Positions 18,282 through 26,739 of a stretch of DNA of 64,000 nt are shown one piece after another. The position numbers were made by a program, and so were the translations under genes. This stretch comes from Haloplanus natans DSM 17983 (GTDB taxonomy: Archaea; Halobacteriota; Halobacteria; Halobacteriales; Haloferacaceae). Under the pieces are notes generated by a model. That model was not told where the DNA came from. It saw only the letters and a list, made by a program, of their open reading frames with translations, and searched no databases. The DNA is taken from assembly GCF_000427685.1 (NCBI RefSeq), contig NZ_KE386573.1, positions 2,030,938 through 2,094,937 on the forward strand. The letters run 5' to 3'. How positions within the stretch are numbered: the stretch's first letter is position 1; each line of letters begins with the position of its first letter.

Positions 18282-18289
18282 AACTATAT
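18282..18289 (+). promoter_or_regulatory. BoxA of the amidohydrolase gene
   Basis: The AACTATAT block is centred about 28 nt before the ATG at 18314. The spacing supports that start and a nearly leaderless mRNA. Confidence 0.45.
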
Positions 18290-18313
18290 CGGTATCCGGT
18301 GTACGACTCGGGT

Positions 18314-19330
18314 ATGGAAGAGCTCGCAGGGACCGTTCTCGTCGGGGAGTCGTTCGAGCCGATCCGTGGCCGCGTCGTACTCGACGAGGGTCGGATCGAG
18401 GCCGTCGAAGAGACGAATACGTCGTCGACGGACATCGTGTTGCCGGCCTTCGTCAACGCTCACACCCACCTCGGCGACTCCGTGGCGAAGGAGGCCGCCG
18501 TTGGCCTCTCGCTCGACGAGGCAGTCGCCCCGCCGAACAGCCTGAAACATCGCCGACTGGCGGCGGCCAACCGGTCCGAACTCGTGACGGCGATGCGCCG
18601 AACGCTTCGGTTCATGGAGCGTACGGGCACCGTCTCCACCCTGGATTTCCGCGAGTCGGGGGTGGTCGGCGCTCGCGCGCTGCGCGAAGCCGCACGCACG
18701 GTGACCGTCGAGCCGTTCGTCTTCGGGAGCGGGGATCCGTCCGTCCTCGAGGTGGCCGACGGGTACGGGGCGAGCGGGGCGAACGACGCCGACTTCGCCG
18801 ACGAGCGTGCCGCGGCCGGGGAGGCCGGCGTCCCCTTCGCTATCCACGCCGGCGAACCGGACGCGACGGACATCCACCCCGCGCTGAATCTGGACCCGGA
18901 CCTGCTCGTCCACATGGTCCACGCCGAGGACGAGCACCTCGAACGCGTCGCTGCGGAGTCGGTGCCGGTCGCTATCTGTCCGCGTGCGAACACCGTCTTG
19001 GGTGTCGGACGAGCACCCGTCCGGGAGTTGCTCGATCACACCACCGTCGCGCTCGGGACGGACAACGTCATGTTGAACCCGCCGTCGATGTTTCGGGAGA
19101 TGGCCTACACCGCGAGGGAGTTCGACGTGACCGCCCGGGAGGTGCTCCGGATGGCGACGACGGCCGGTGCGGACATCGCCGGCCTCGACTGCGGCGTGAT
19201 CGCTCCCGGGCGCCGGGCGGCGCTGCTCGTGGTGGACGGCGACTCCGACAATCTGTGTGGGTCGGCCGATCCGGTGGCGGCAGTCGTTCGGCGCGCGACC
19301 GGCCTCGATGTCGAACGCGTGGTGTGTTAG
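18314..19330 (+). CDS. Amidohydrolase-superfamily deaminase-like enzyme
   Basis: A 338-residue TIM-barrel amidohydrolase. The metal-binding NAHTHLGDS follows a short beta-sandwich start. Later ligands are AIHAGE, the HMVHAEDEHL segment, and the catalytic Asp in ALGTDNVMLNPPS. Family members deaminate or hydrolyse cyclic amides and nucleobases (cytosine or guanine deaminase, chlorohydrolase type). The exact substrate is not evident. The chosen ATG gives the usual start (MEELAGTVLVGES). The ORF extends upstream to 18194 but would swallow the promoter. The gene is convergent with the Lrp regulator, overlapping by 4 bp. Confidence 0.83.
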   Translation: MEELAGTVLVGESFEPIRGRVVLDEGRIEAVEETNTSSTDIVLPAFVNAHTHLGDSVAKEAAVGLSLDEAVAPPNSLKHRRLAAANRSELVTAMRRTLRFMERTGTVSTLDFRESGVVGARALREAARTVTVEPFVFGSGDPSVLEVADGYGASGANDADFADERAAAGEAGVPFAIHAGEPDATDIHPALNLDPDLLVHMVHAEDEHLERVAAESVPVAICPRANTVLGVGRAPVRELLDHTTVALGTDNVMLNPPSMFREMAYTAREFDVTAREVLRMATTAGADIAGLDCGVIAPGRRAALLVVDGDSDNLCGSADPVAAVVRRATGLDVERVVC

Positions 19331-19797
19331 CCCTCGGACTCGTCGAACTTGCCGAACGGCGTCGTCTCGTGGCTCCGAACGAGGACTTCGTCGGCGACGG
19401 TGAGCCCCATCTCGAGGAGTTCCTGGGCGACCGGCGTGATGTCGTCGTCCGACTCGCCGACGACGGTCACGAGCAGGTTCTGCTCGCCCGTGACCAGTTC
19501 CTGCACCGAGACGACGCCGTCGATGTCCAGTATCTCCGGGATGATCCCTCCCCGTTCCGGAATCGAGGCGGTGCAGTACAGTAGCATGCGGAGCGGATAG
19601 CCCGACTGCTGGTAGTCCACCTCGGCGCTGTATCCCTTGATCACGCCGTCGGATTCGAGCCGCTGGATGCGCTTGCGGACGGTGCTGTCGGAGGTGCCGG
19701 TGCGCTCCGCGATGTCCCCGGACGACGTGTTCCGGGCGTCTTCCTGCAGCGCGTACAGAATCGCCCGGTCCACGTCGTCGATGTCCGCATCGTTCAT
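19327..19797 (-). CDS. Lrp/AsnC family transcriptional regulator
   Basis: A 156-residue feast/famine regulator. The N-terminal winged HTH is DIDDVDRAILYALQEDARN ... ERTGTSDSTVRKRIQRLESDGVIKGY. A C-terminal AsnC/RAM effector domain has strands around SIPERGGIIPEILDIDGVV, with ITPVAQELLEMGLTV after it. The start is at MNDADIDDVD (19797); the longer frame adds an unsupported eight-residue tail. Such regulators sense amino acids or small effectors. It may control the convergent amidohydrolase gene, but no operator can be shown. Confidence 0.88.
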   Translation of the reverse strand: MNDADIDDVDRAILYALQEDARNTSSGDIAERTGTSDSTVRKRIQRLESDGVIKGYSAEVDYQQSGYPLRMLLYCTASIPERGGIIPEILDIDGVVSVQELVTGEQNLLVTVVGESDDDITPVAQELLEMGLTVADEVLVRSHETTPFGKFDESEG

Positions 19798-20043
19798 ACC
19801 CGTACGTCTGCCCCTGCACACTTTATTCGTACGTTGCCCCGGATTGCCGCCGTGGGAGTTGAGACTACAGCGGGATTAGCGGGGCTGTGATGCGTGGTTT
19901 CGGCCGAATCGATGAGCAGAAACTGATTCGGATCGCTTTCTGAACGGCCGTTATTGTTGGATGGTCAATTTATTCGGGGTGTTTCCGAGACCGCGGGTAG
20001 TGTAGCCACTCAGACACCGCGCTACCACGGGGAGAAATCCTCG
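19798..20043. other. Spacer before the transposase relic
   Basis: About 245 bp with no gene. GC content falls toward 19950. One end of the adjacent insertion sequence should lie here, but I could not find matching inverted repeats with the far side (about 21715-21850). Confidence 0.3.
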
Positions 20044-21714
20044 CTATCCGATTCCGGTTTCCTTCTTCAACAGCGCCAGTGTATTGTCAGCTGTCACGAT
20101 CGGCGAGTGTTCGTACTCACCAGTCAACTCAACCTGCACGAGCAGATCGACAGCTCGCCAGATCGAGTACAACAGGCAGGCAAATGCGAAGTAGAAGAAG
20201 CGAAGCCCGAAATCCTTCGACGTCGTCGCCGCCATGAACCGCTTGATCGATCTGTAGCCGCTCTCGATCTCCCACCTGTAGCCATACTCCGTGAGGTGCC
20301 CGCTCCCCCGATTCGTCATGAACACCGAATACTGCCGGTGATCGTCATGCTCGGAGTCCTCTTTCCGCCGGTAGATCAGCGTCGTCTCGTGCCACTCGTT
20401 CTTCCCGAGGTGGAGCTTTCGGCCGGTCTCGTATCGGTCCTGGTCGCGCTGAAGCAACCGCTTCGCCTGAGCCTTCTCGCTTCTGCATCCGCTTGGGAAC
20501 GACATACGACAGGCCACGCTGGCTGAGCATCTCCAGGACGTGCTGACTATCGAACTCTCGGTCCATCAGCACGTTATCGACGTGAACGAGGTCCTCAGCC
20601 GAATCCACCAAGTCCTCGACGATTTCTAGTCGTGTCTCTCCCTTTCGGACGGGACGCGCGTCCAGCACGATCGGCACTGCATTCCCTACTAATTGGACGG
20701 TGGCACTGATAGGCGTGCTCGTCGGTCTTCTCCTTCGTGCCGATGATTTCGTCTTCGTGCCCCGTTCTATCACCGGTGAAGGTGTCAGCTTCGGTGACAT
20801 CGATTGCGACGATCCCGGCTTGGAAGAACTCCTCTGTCTCCGCGACTTCGCTCAGGAGCCTGTTGACGGCCTGTCGATACATCTCACGGATCTCTGATAC
20901 CGAGAGATCGCGAATATGCTCTCGACGGACGTGCCCTAGGTGTCCGATCCCGAGTCGACTCATAGAGGAAACTACGAGCCCCCTCATTGGCCGCGAGGCG
21001 CTCGCGAAGTCCGAGATACGTCTGTAAGTCCCAGTAGGCGTTCTCGTGGATCTCACAGCCCTCACCTCGATCCAGTGAGAATGCCGGGAAGACAACGCGA
21101 CTGACGTGCCCCGTAATCGTTGCCGTTTCATCGAGAACAGCTTGATCGTGTGGGTCCGATTCGTCCTCTTCGTCACCGTGAGATGGAAGACATCGTTCTG
21201 GCTCGCGCGGGACGGCGACATCTGCGTTCTGGGCTTTAATAAGTATGGTCCGCGCAGCTGTCTCGACTGTACTGCGAAGCCCGGCAGTGAACCGTTCGTG
21301 CCAGCTGCGCCACAGCGTCGACTGGTTCGGGACACTTTCTAAGCCTAACTGCTCGCAGAGTACCGGGCGACACTCAAGATACTCGATCAGCGCTGTCTCG
21401 TGGTCCCACCCGTGGCATTCTTTCAAGATGAAGACGCGAAAGAGGGTATCCATCCCGTAGCGAGTTGACTCTGCGTACCGGTCGTGCGTGTCGAATCGGA
21501 AATACGCTAGCGAGAGTAGCCGGCCGGAGTTCTCGACCGACCCGTGGCTGTCGTGTCTGAACCAGGTCTGCGAGACAATTCTGATATCCGATTCCAGCCC
21601 ATCTAGCGAGCTTCGCTCGTACAGCGGCGTCGAATCGTACACTGGCCAATCAGCGTGTGGTCGGTCGGCGATCCGTCGAAAGACGGTTCTGCGAGACTCA
21701 CGAGTTGCAGCCAC
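20044..21714 (-). pseudogene. IS4-superfamily DDE transposase, inactivated by at least three frameshifts
   Basis: Read right to left, the protein starts MAATRESRRTVFRRIADRP at 21714. It shifts frame near 20938 (after STRDRTP, into LGHVRREHIRDLSVSEIREM), near 20705 (after KTDEHAYQ, into ATVQLVGNAVPIVLDARPV) and near 20475 (after SYVVPKRMQ, into EKAQAKRLLQRDQ), ending LALLKKETGIG. All DDE landmarks survive in pieces: DVTEAD, the NVLMDREFDS strand, and the YGYRWEIESGYRSIKRF block with the catalytic Glu and the Y-R-E-K signature. It cannot make a full transposase. I could not define terminal inverted repeats or target duplications. High-copy relatives occur on haloarchaeal plasmids. Confidence 0.85.
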
Positions 21715-22019
21715 TACGAGACACTGAACACGACTCGCTGAAAAACGCCGCTCTGTCGATGGGCTGTAATCGATGAACTCATCGGTCCTCGCTCACCGGC
21801 TGAAAACATCTCAATATGACTTCCGAACCCGTTCAACATCCTCCATGACCGCCTAGATTAGTACAAGCGGACTGGCGATGAGAAACACGTCGAAGTATTC
21901 GAGAAGATGACCAGCTAGATGGAATGGCTTATTAATGAATTTCTCCGTGTCGTCCAATAGGGACCGGTAGTCGAGTACTCCTAACCAACCGATTTTGGCA
22001 GTGTTCTCGAAATTGCAGA

Positions 22020-22285
22020 GTTTCGAGGCGAAAGCCCACGAGTTCAGTCGTGGGATGAAGCCGACAGCCGGCAAAACGTTGATTGTACCGGCGCTCGTCG
22101 GTTGTAATGCCGAGTCCGGGGTACGGATACGCACTCCGCGCGGAGGTAGATGAAGCCCACTATCCCGGCCGGGGGCCGTACTGGCACGGCCCACAACCCC
22201 ACCGCCTACGAGTGGGGAACCTCCCACCGTGGACTGCCCGGTCTGTGACCAGGAACCCCACGGCTTTAGTCGTGGGAGGATGTCA
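22020..22285 (+). mobile_element. Probable IS200/IS605 (TnpB-type) relic or miniature derivative
   Basis: Two short hairpins of the kind that cap haloarchaeal IS200/IS605/IS1341 elements lie 200 bp apart: CCCACGA-6nt-TCGTGGG (22035-22054, preceded by GAGGCGAAAG) and CCCACG-8nt-CGTGGG (22257-22276, followed by AGGATGTCA). Between them is a third, CCCCAC-9nt-GTGGGG (22197-22217). The DNA between them reads as a possible TnpB tail (NPTAYEWGTSHRGLPGL then stop at about 22249), but no transposase domain remains. The similarity to known ends is from memory. Confidence 0.45.
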
Positions 22286-22512
22286 GCAAGGGGGTGCTTC
22301 CCGTAACTACGATGCACCGATGCGACTTGGTTCCGAAGGTAATGCCCGGCTTCGGCCGACTGGTGCAGACGTACGCGGACCTACTCAGGTCCGCCCCGAT
22401 TCTTCGTTCGAAACACAGAGCATGAACTCATCACACGAAGGTATTCGATTCAAACGTCATTTCGGCCCGCGAGAAGTTATTAGCCAATTCTGATAGCTGA
22501 AAGAGCAAAAGC

Positions 22513-22546
22513 AGGTCCGGGCCGGGGAGCAACTCCCGGTGGACCT
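22513..22546 (+). other. Stable hairpin of unknown role
   Basis: AGGTCC and GGACCT enclose a second stem CC(G)GGGAG / CTCCCGG with a three-base loop CAA. It could form in RNA or cruciform DNA. It is about 490 bp upstream of the aCPSF1-like gene and is not followed by a T-run. Confidence 0.35.
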
Positions 22547-23039
22547 CCAAGCTGGTCGTTCCCACGTATGGCGTCCGTGGGGCCCACGGTGTGCCTGCGG
22601 ATCGATTCACCGGTGGCGGTCTGTGCGTGCCCTCAGCCGCGATGGCCTCATCGGGCGATATCCCCGAATCTCGGCACACTCTTGCGGCTCCGAAAGGTTA
22701 TGACACCCTCTCGTACATCTTTGGAGCGCTTAATCGTTGGGATTTCTGCTCCCGACAGCTGATCTGGCGCCCCGAGAGAGGGGTCGGAAAAGGTTTATAC
22801 TGCCCCTCGGGTAGTCTCAATCGAACGATTTCATCCGTTCGCACGCTGGAGAGTGCGCTGTATCGGTTTCCCCTATCTCGGCACCGCAAACGTATCGGAG
22901 GAGTACCGGTCAGCGTGCATGTCTCCCGTCACTCGAAAATATATGCTCATGGAGTCCACCCGTCAACCGCCATCCCGGTCGGGAGACGGCCGTATCCGTC
23001 GCACAGTGTCCCGTTCACCGTTCGTACTCTCGCCAAAAT

Positions 23040-24956
23040 ATGAGTTCTGACGACGACAGCCCGTTGGATACCGTTCGCGCCCAGGTAGAGGCAGAGATCC
23101 CGGACGACCTGAACGTCTCACGAGTAACGTATGAAGGGCCAGAACTCGTCATCTACACCGAAACGCCCCGAAAGTTCGCCGAGCGGGAGGGATTGATCGG
23201 GACGTTGGCGAGCACCGTTCGAAAACGAATCACCGTCCGACCGGCTGCGGGAACACAGGCAAGTCCGGCCGAAGCAAAACCCCAAATTCTAGATCTCATC
23301 CCGGAGGATGCGGGCATCACGAACCTGCAGTTCTATCCGACGACGGGAGAGGTCCTGATCGAAGCAGAAAAGCCCGGACTCGTCATCGGCCGTCGTGCGA
23401 GCACGCTTCGAGAGATCACGCAGGAAGTCGGGTGGACCCCCGAAGTCCTCCGCACGCCGCCGATGGAGTCGTCGACGGTCGATAACGTCCGGAACTTCCT
23501 GATCGAGGAGCGCGACGAGCGTCGTGAGTTTCTCGAACGCGTCGGCGATCAAATCCACCGCGAACCGACACACGACACCGAGTGGGTTCGCGTCACGACA
23601 CTCGGCTGTTGTCGCGAGGTTGGCCGAGCGAGTTTCATCCTCAGTACCCCCGAAACGCGGATTCTCGTCGACTGCGGTGACAAACCCGGGGCAGAAGGCG
23701 AGGTTCCATATCTCCAGATTCCGGAGGCCAATCCGATCCCAGACCTCGACGCAGTCGTCCTGACTCACGCCCATCTCGACCACAGCGCCTTGCTCCCGCT
23801 CCTGTTCAAATACGGATACGACGGGCCCGTGTACACGACCCAAGCTACTCGTGACCTGATGGGCCTGCTCCAACTCGACTATCTCGACGTTGCAGCCAAA
23901 GAGGGGCGAACCCCACCGTACGAGAGCGCGATGGTTCGTAAGGAACTCAAGCACACGATCACCGTCGACTACGGCAACGTCACCGACATCGCGCCGGACA
24001 TCAAACTCACGTTCCACAACGCCGGCCACATCCTCGGAAGCGCAGTCGCACACTTCCACGTCGGCGAGGGCTTCCACAACGTCGTCTTCTCGGGCGACGT
24101 TCACTACACGGATACCCGACTGTTCAACGGCGCTTCGAACGATTTCCCTCGCGTGGAGACGCTCATCATGGAGTCGACGTACGGACGACGCAACGATTAT
24201 CAGACGGATCAGGAAGACAGCGAGCGCAAGCTCATCCAGTTGATCAACGACACGTACGAGCAGGACGGGAAAGTCGTCATACCAGCGTTCGCCGTCGGTC
24301 GATCGCAGGAACTCATGCTCGTCCTCGAGGAAGCGATGCGAGAGGGGAGGCTCCCCACGATGCCGATCTATCTCGACGGCATGATTCGCGAGGCGACGGC
24401 GATTCACACGGCCTATCCCGAGTTCCTCCGAGACGGACTGCGACAGCGCATTCTGCACGACGACGAAAACCCGTTTCTCGCCGACCAGTTCCAACAGGTC
24501 GACGGTGGCCAGGAGATGCGAGAGGACATCGCCGGTGGCGAGCCCTGCATCATCCTCTCGACGTCCGGGATGGTGACGGGCGGCCCGATCATGTCGTGGC
24601 TGGAACTGCTTGGGGGAGACCCACAGAACACGCTCGTCTTCGTCGGCTATCAGGCACAGGGGACGCTCGGACGGCGAATCCAGAGCGGCCGTCGGGAGAT
24701 TCCGTTTAGCGACCGGGGGAGTCGCAGCGAACAGCTGACGCTACGCTTCGACGTGGAATCCGTCAGCGGCTTTTCGGGGCACGCAGACCGGAACGGGCTC
24801 GAGAAGTTCGTGGAGACGATGCATCCCCGGCCGGAAGAGATCCTCTGTGTTCACGGGGACGAATCGTCGACGGACCAGCTCTCGTCCGGTCTGTACCAGA
24901 AATTCGACATCCGAACGTACGCGCCGAAAAATATGGAAACGTTCCGATTCGATTGA
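23040..24956 (+). CDS. aCPSF1-like beta-CASP ribonuclease (FttA family), likely second copy
   Basis: A 638-residue protein with the complete archaeal CPSF1 layout: two N-terminal KH domains (about 1-70 and 75-145), metallo-beta-lactamase fold with LTHAHLDHSALLP (His243, His245, Asp247, His248), HNAGHILGSA, SGDVHYTDTR, then the beta-CASP insert and GFSGHADRNGLEKF plus CVHGDESST. aCPSF1/FttA is the archaeal transcription-termination and 3'-processing endo/exonuclease. The second KH has GRRA where family members carry GxxG, so its RNA contact may be changed. Its location in an IS-rich, decaying region and this change suggest an accessory paralog. The core copy would be elsewhere. Confidence 0.85.
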   Translation: MSSDDDSPLDTVRAQVEAEIPDDLNVSRVTYEGPELVIYTETPRKFAEREGLIGTLASTVRKRITVRPAAGTQASPAEAKPQILDLIPEDAGITNLQFYPTTGEVLIEAEKPGLVIGRRASTLREITQEVGWTPEVLRTPPMESSTVDNVRNFLIEERDERREFLERVGDQIHREPTHDTEWVRVTTLGCCREVGRASFILSTPETRILVDCGDKPGAEGEVPYLQIPEANPIPDLDAVVLTHAHLDHSALLPLLFKYGYDGPVYTTQATRDLMGLLQLDYLDVAAKEGRTPPYESAMVRKELKHTITVDYGNVTDIAPDIKLTFHNAGHILGSAVAHFHVGEGFHNVVFSGDVHYTDTRLFNGASNDFPRVETLIMESTYGRRNDYQTDQEDSERKLIQLINDTYEQDGKVVIPAFAVGRSQELMLVLEEAMREGRLPTMPIYLDGMIREATAIHTAYPEFLRDGLRQRILHDDENPFLADQFQQVDGGQEMREDIAGGEPCIILSTSGMVTGGPIMSWLELLGGDPQNTLVFVGYQAQGTLGRRIQSGRREIPFSDRGSRSEQLTLRFDVESVSGFSGHADRNGLEKFVETMHPRPEEILCVHGDESSTDQLSSGLYQKFDIRTYAPKNMETFRFD

Positions 24957-25231
24957 GGTACCCGTGTATTAGGCACGAGGGGATCGAGCGTCCCACGGTT
25001 GATTGGCCACTCCTTGGGGCAGATCATGCGAAACCTATTTATTCCAGACGGAGCAATTCTTTCCATACTAAGGGCTCCGTCCCGTCCTTTCTTCGCTCGC
25101 CCATCGGTTCGCCGCCACTGCGGGGGCGTCCATCGATGGCACTGCTCCGAGATGCGCCGTGCCGGATGTCGACCGTCGGCGGTGGCCCTGGGTCTCTCCG
25201 ACGGGGTCGGGTACGACCCACGACACCATCC
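24957..25231. other. Intergenic region before the zinc-ribbon gene
   Basis: About 275 bp with no gene. A TATTTATT block near 25036 is a possible BoxA for the rightward zinc-ribbon/DUF7504 operon, implying a leader of about 170 nt or a second closer promoter. Confidence 0.35.
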
Positions 25232-25441
25232 ATGAACGAAACAGATATGCCCTGCGCGGACTGTGGCACGGAACTCGTTGAACAGACAGTACACGTACGG
25301 GATCTCCCCGTCTCGACAAACTGGCAAGGACCGGTTCGGATCGCTCACTGTCCAGCCTGTGAGGCCCGATACTACCCGGGGCAGACAGTATCCCAGCTTA
25401 CGGAATCTGCGAGCAATCCTCGTCCGCGTGGGGAGAGCTGA
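25232..25441 (+). CDS. Small zinc-ribbon protein (CPxCG-like)
   Basis: A 69-residue protein with two Cys pairs, CADCGTEL (residues 7-10 of the motif region) and HCPACEARYYPGQ, the pattern of the small CPxCG zinc-ribbon proteins abundant in haloarchaea. It starts MNETDMPCADCG. It is followed after 3 nt by the DUF7504 gene, so the two are almost certainly one operon. A pure structural or nucleic-acid/protein docking role is likely for such proteins, but no specific function can be stated. Confidence 0.75.
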   Translation: MNETDMPCADCGTELVEQTVHVRDLPVSTNWQGPVRIAHCPACEARYYPGQTVSQLTESASNPRPRGES

Positions 25442-25444
25442 CTG

Positions 25445-26134
25445 ATGGGCGAAAACGCCGACAGTGTCGTCGACAGAGAGGCCGTGCAGGTCGATCCGCT
25501 TCCAGAGAACCTCCGTGGCGGATCGACCGTCTTCGTCGCCAGTGCCGGTGCTCCATCCCAGTACGCCGTGGGTCTCCGTATCCTCTGTGCGCAGGGGACA
25601 GCAGAGGATACGGCCTTCGTCGTCACGACGACGGAGAGCGCCGATCGGACCATCGAAGCCTATGACACCCTCGGTGTCGATTCGGAGCGACCGTCGCTCC
25701 GGATCGTCGACACGGTCTCCGTACAGCAGTCCGTCTCGGCGGTCTACGACGAGATACCGGTCGTTTTCACGCCCTCGGCGAGTGACCTCGAACGGTTGGT
25801 GATGGCCCTCTCGAATCTCGTCGATACGACACCGCCGACGAGAGGGGCGCGTCACCTCGTCGTCCGTTCTCTCACACCGATTCTCGCAGCGTCGTCCGTC
25901 GATCAGCTGAGTACGGTGCTCGACCGAATCACTGGCCTTCGCTCGGAGACCGGGCTCGCCCTCCTCGGGATCGACTACACCGCTCACGACGAAGCGACGA
26001 TGACGGCGATTGCAGATCTGGTCGACGGCGTGCTCTGGGTTACCCAGCCCGCTCCGGACCGCCTCGCCTTCGACTATCAGCCGACTGGAAGTCGTCACGG
26101 CAAATTCGCTCCCGGCGGTGAGACGGGTGACTAA
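25445..26134 (+). CDS. DUF7504-type RecA/KaiC-like protein without a functional P-loop
   Basis: A 229-residue protein with the alternating strand-helix pattern of KaiC/RecA ATPases. Strand 1 and the loop read TVFVASAGAPSQYAVGL, where KaiC-like proteins have a GKT/S P-loop, so nucleotide binding is doubtful. A second strand is LVVRSLTPILAA and another ALLGIDYTAHDE, followed by ADLVDGVLWV. I assign it to haloarchaeal DUF7504 by pattern memory. A longer relative with zinc ribbons is at 51198-52025 in the chemotaxis cluster. It lies 3 nt after the zinc-ribbon gene and overlaps the next gene. Confidence 0.65.
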   Translation: MGENADSVVDREAVQVDPLPENLRGGSTVFVASAGAPSQYAVGLRILCAQGTAEDTAFVVTTTESADRTIEAYDTLGVDSERPSLRIVDTVSVQQSVSAVYDEIPVVFTPSASDLERLVMALSNLVDTTPPTRGARHLVVRSLTPILAASSVDQLSTVLDRITGLRSETGLALLGIDYTAHDEATMTAIADLVDGVLWVTQPAPDRLAFDYQPTGSRHGKFAPGGETGD

Positions 26135-26417
26135 GGGCGACAGTGGCCTTCCACCGGAGTGGACCGAACGGCACGATAAAACACGGTATGGCGCCGCAGT
26201 AATGGAGTATCAGCACGAAACAACTGATGAAACGGCATTTGTCCTCTCGATAACATCGAGGACGGACACCGGGGAATTCGCACTACGGCTATCGACGATC
26301 GATCCAGCGTCGACGCACGTTCGACACGACTACCCCGTCGACGAGTACGACACAGTAGAAGAGGCCGCTGAGGGCGCGGAGTCGTTTGTCGAGACGCTCT
26401 CGCAGCGGTTACAGTAG
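26127..26417 (+). CDS. Small haloarchaeal protein of unknown function
   Basis: A 96-residue protein if started at the GTG at 26127, which overlaps the stop of the DUF7504 gene by 8 bp. This reads MTKGDSGLPPEWTERHDKTR, and the LPPEW... opening is common in haloarchaeal small proteins, so I prefer it to the ATG at 26202 (71 residues). The rest alternates strand-forming stretches (TAFVLSITSR, GEFALRLSTI) with a C-terminal acidic helix EEAAEGAESFVETLSQRLQ. No family is recognised. It ends the zinc-ribbon/DUF7504 operon. Confidence 0.6.
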   Translation: MTKGDSGLPPEWTERHDKTRYGAAVMEYQHETTDETAFVLSITSRTDTGEFALRLSTIDPASTHVRHDYPVDEYDTVEEAAEGAESFVETLSQRLQ

Positions 26418-26739
26418 CGTTTGTAAGTCATTGCACGTCATTCATAGGGAGCGTCGGAAGTCATCAGAGGTTCTCGCCGGACCGTTCCGGCGAGAATCTA
26501 TCGACCGTGACGATAATCTGGCTCCGTTGAAACCTCAGCGGTTGACACAAATGGCGTGCTGAGTAGAGAGGTTCTATTCAGCAGACCAACCGTCTACATT
26601 TTACTCGGTTAGTGGTGATTCGATTTCTGGAGGGGTCAAGCATCTCTATCAAACACTGGATGTTCGACTTTGGCTAATCTAGCAAAGTCGAATGAATGCT
26701 ATTGTAGGTCTACGAATTCAGTTGAGAATCACTGAGACT
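26418..26739. other. AT-rich convergent intergenic region
   Basis: About 320 bp between a rightward operon and the leftward permease. It contains one strong hairpin (26471-26496) and otherwise AT-rich, gene-free DNA. Confidence 0.5.
26471..26496 (+). terminator. Perfect 11-bp hairpin, probable terminator or repeat element
   Basis: TTCTCGCCGGA and its exact complement TCCGGCGAGAA flank a CCGT loop. It is 54 bp after the 26127-26417 gene and downstream of the convergent permease as well. Its core resembles the centre of the palindrome at 38892-38973, so it may be a dispersed repeat rather than a simple terminator. Confidence 0.45.

Larger units (their letters stand above)
21715..23039. other. 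Gene-poor region with mobile-element debris
   Basis: This 1.3 kb has no convincing protein gene. It begins with transposase-flanking DNA, includes IS200/IS605-like hairpins (22035-22276) and a very stable hairpin (22513-22546), then unclassified DNA up to the aCPSF1-like gene. Open frames (21853-22317 minus, 22591-23043 plus) look like shadows. TATA-like TTTATA near 22795 may belong to a promoter for the downstream nuclease or for an RNA. Confidence 0.4.

Noticed and set aside
18284-19819. 511-residue minus-strand frame
   Set aside because: It spans the amidohydrolase and Lrp genes in a wrong frame, His/Arg-rich and without a domain.
21853-22317. Minus-strand 154-residue frame across the IS605-like hairpins
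   Set aside because: Part of it is the translation of the hairpin ends themselves. No domain, no conserved start, so not called as a gene.
22591-23043. Plus-strand 150-residue frame before the aCPSF1-like gene
   Set aside because: Overlaps the nuclease start and its promoter zone, has no recognisable domain, and its composition is not typical of haloarchaeal proteins (few acidic residues).
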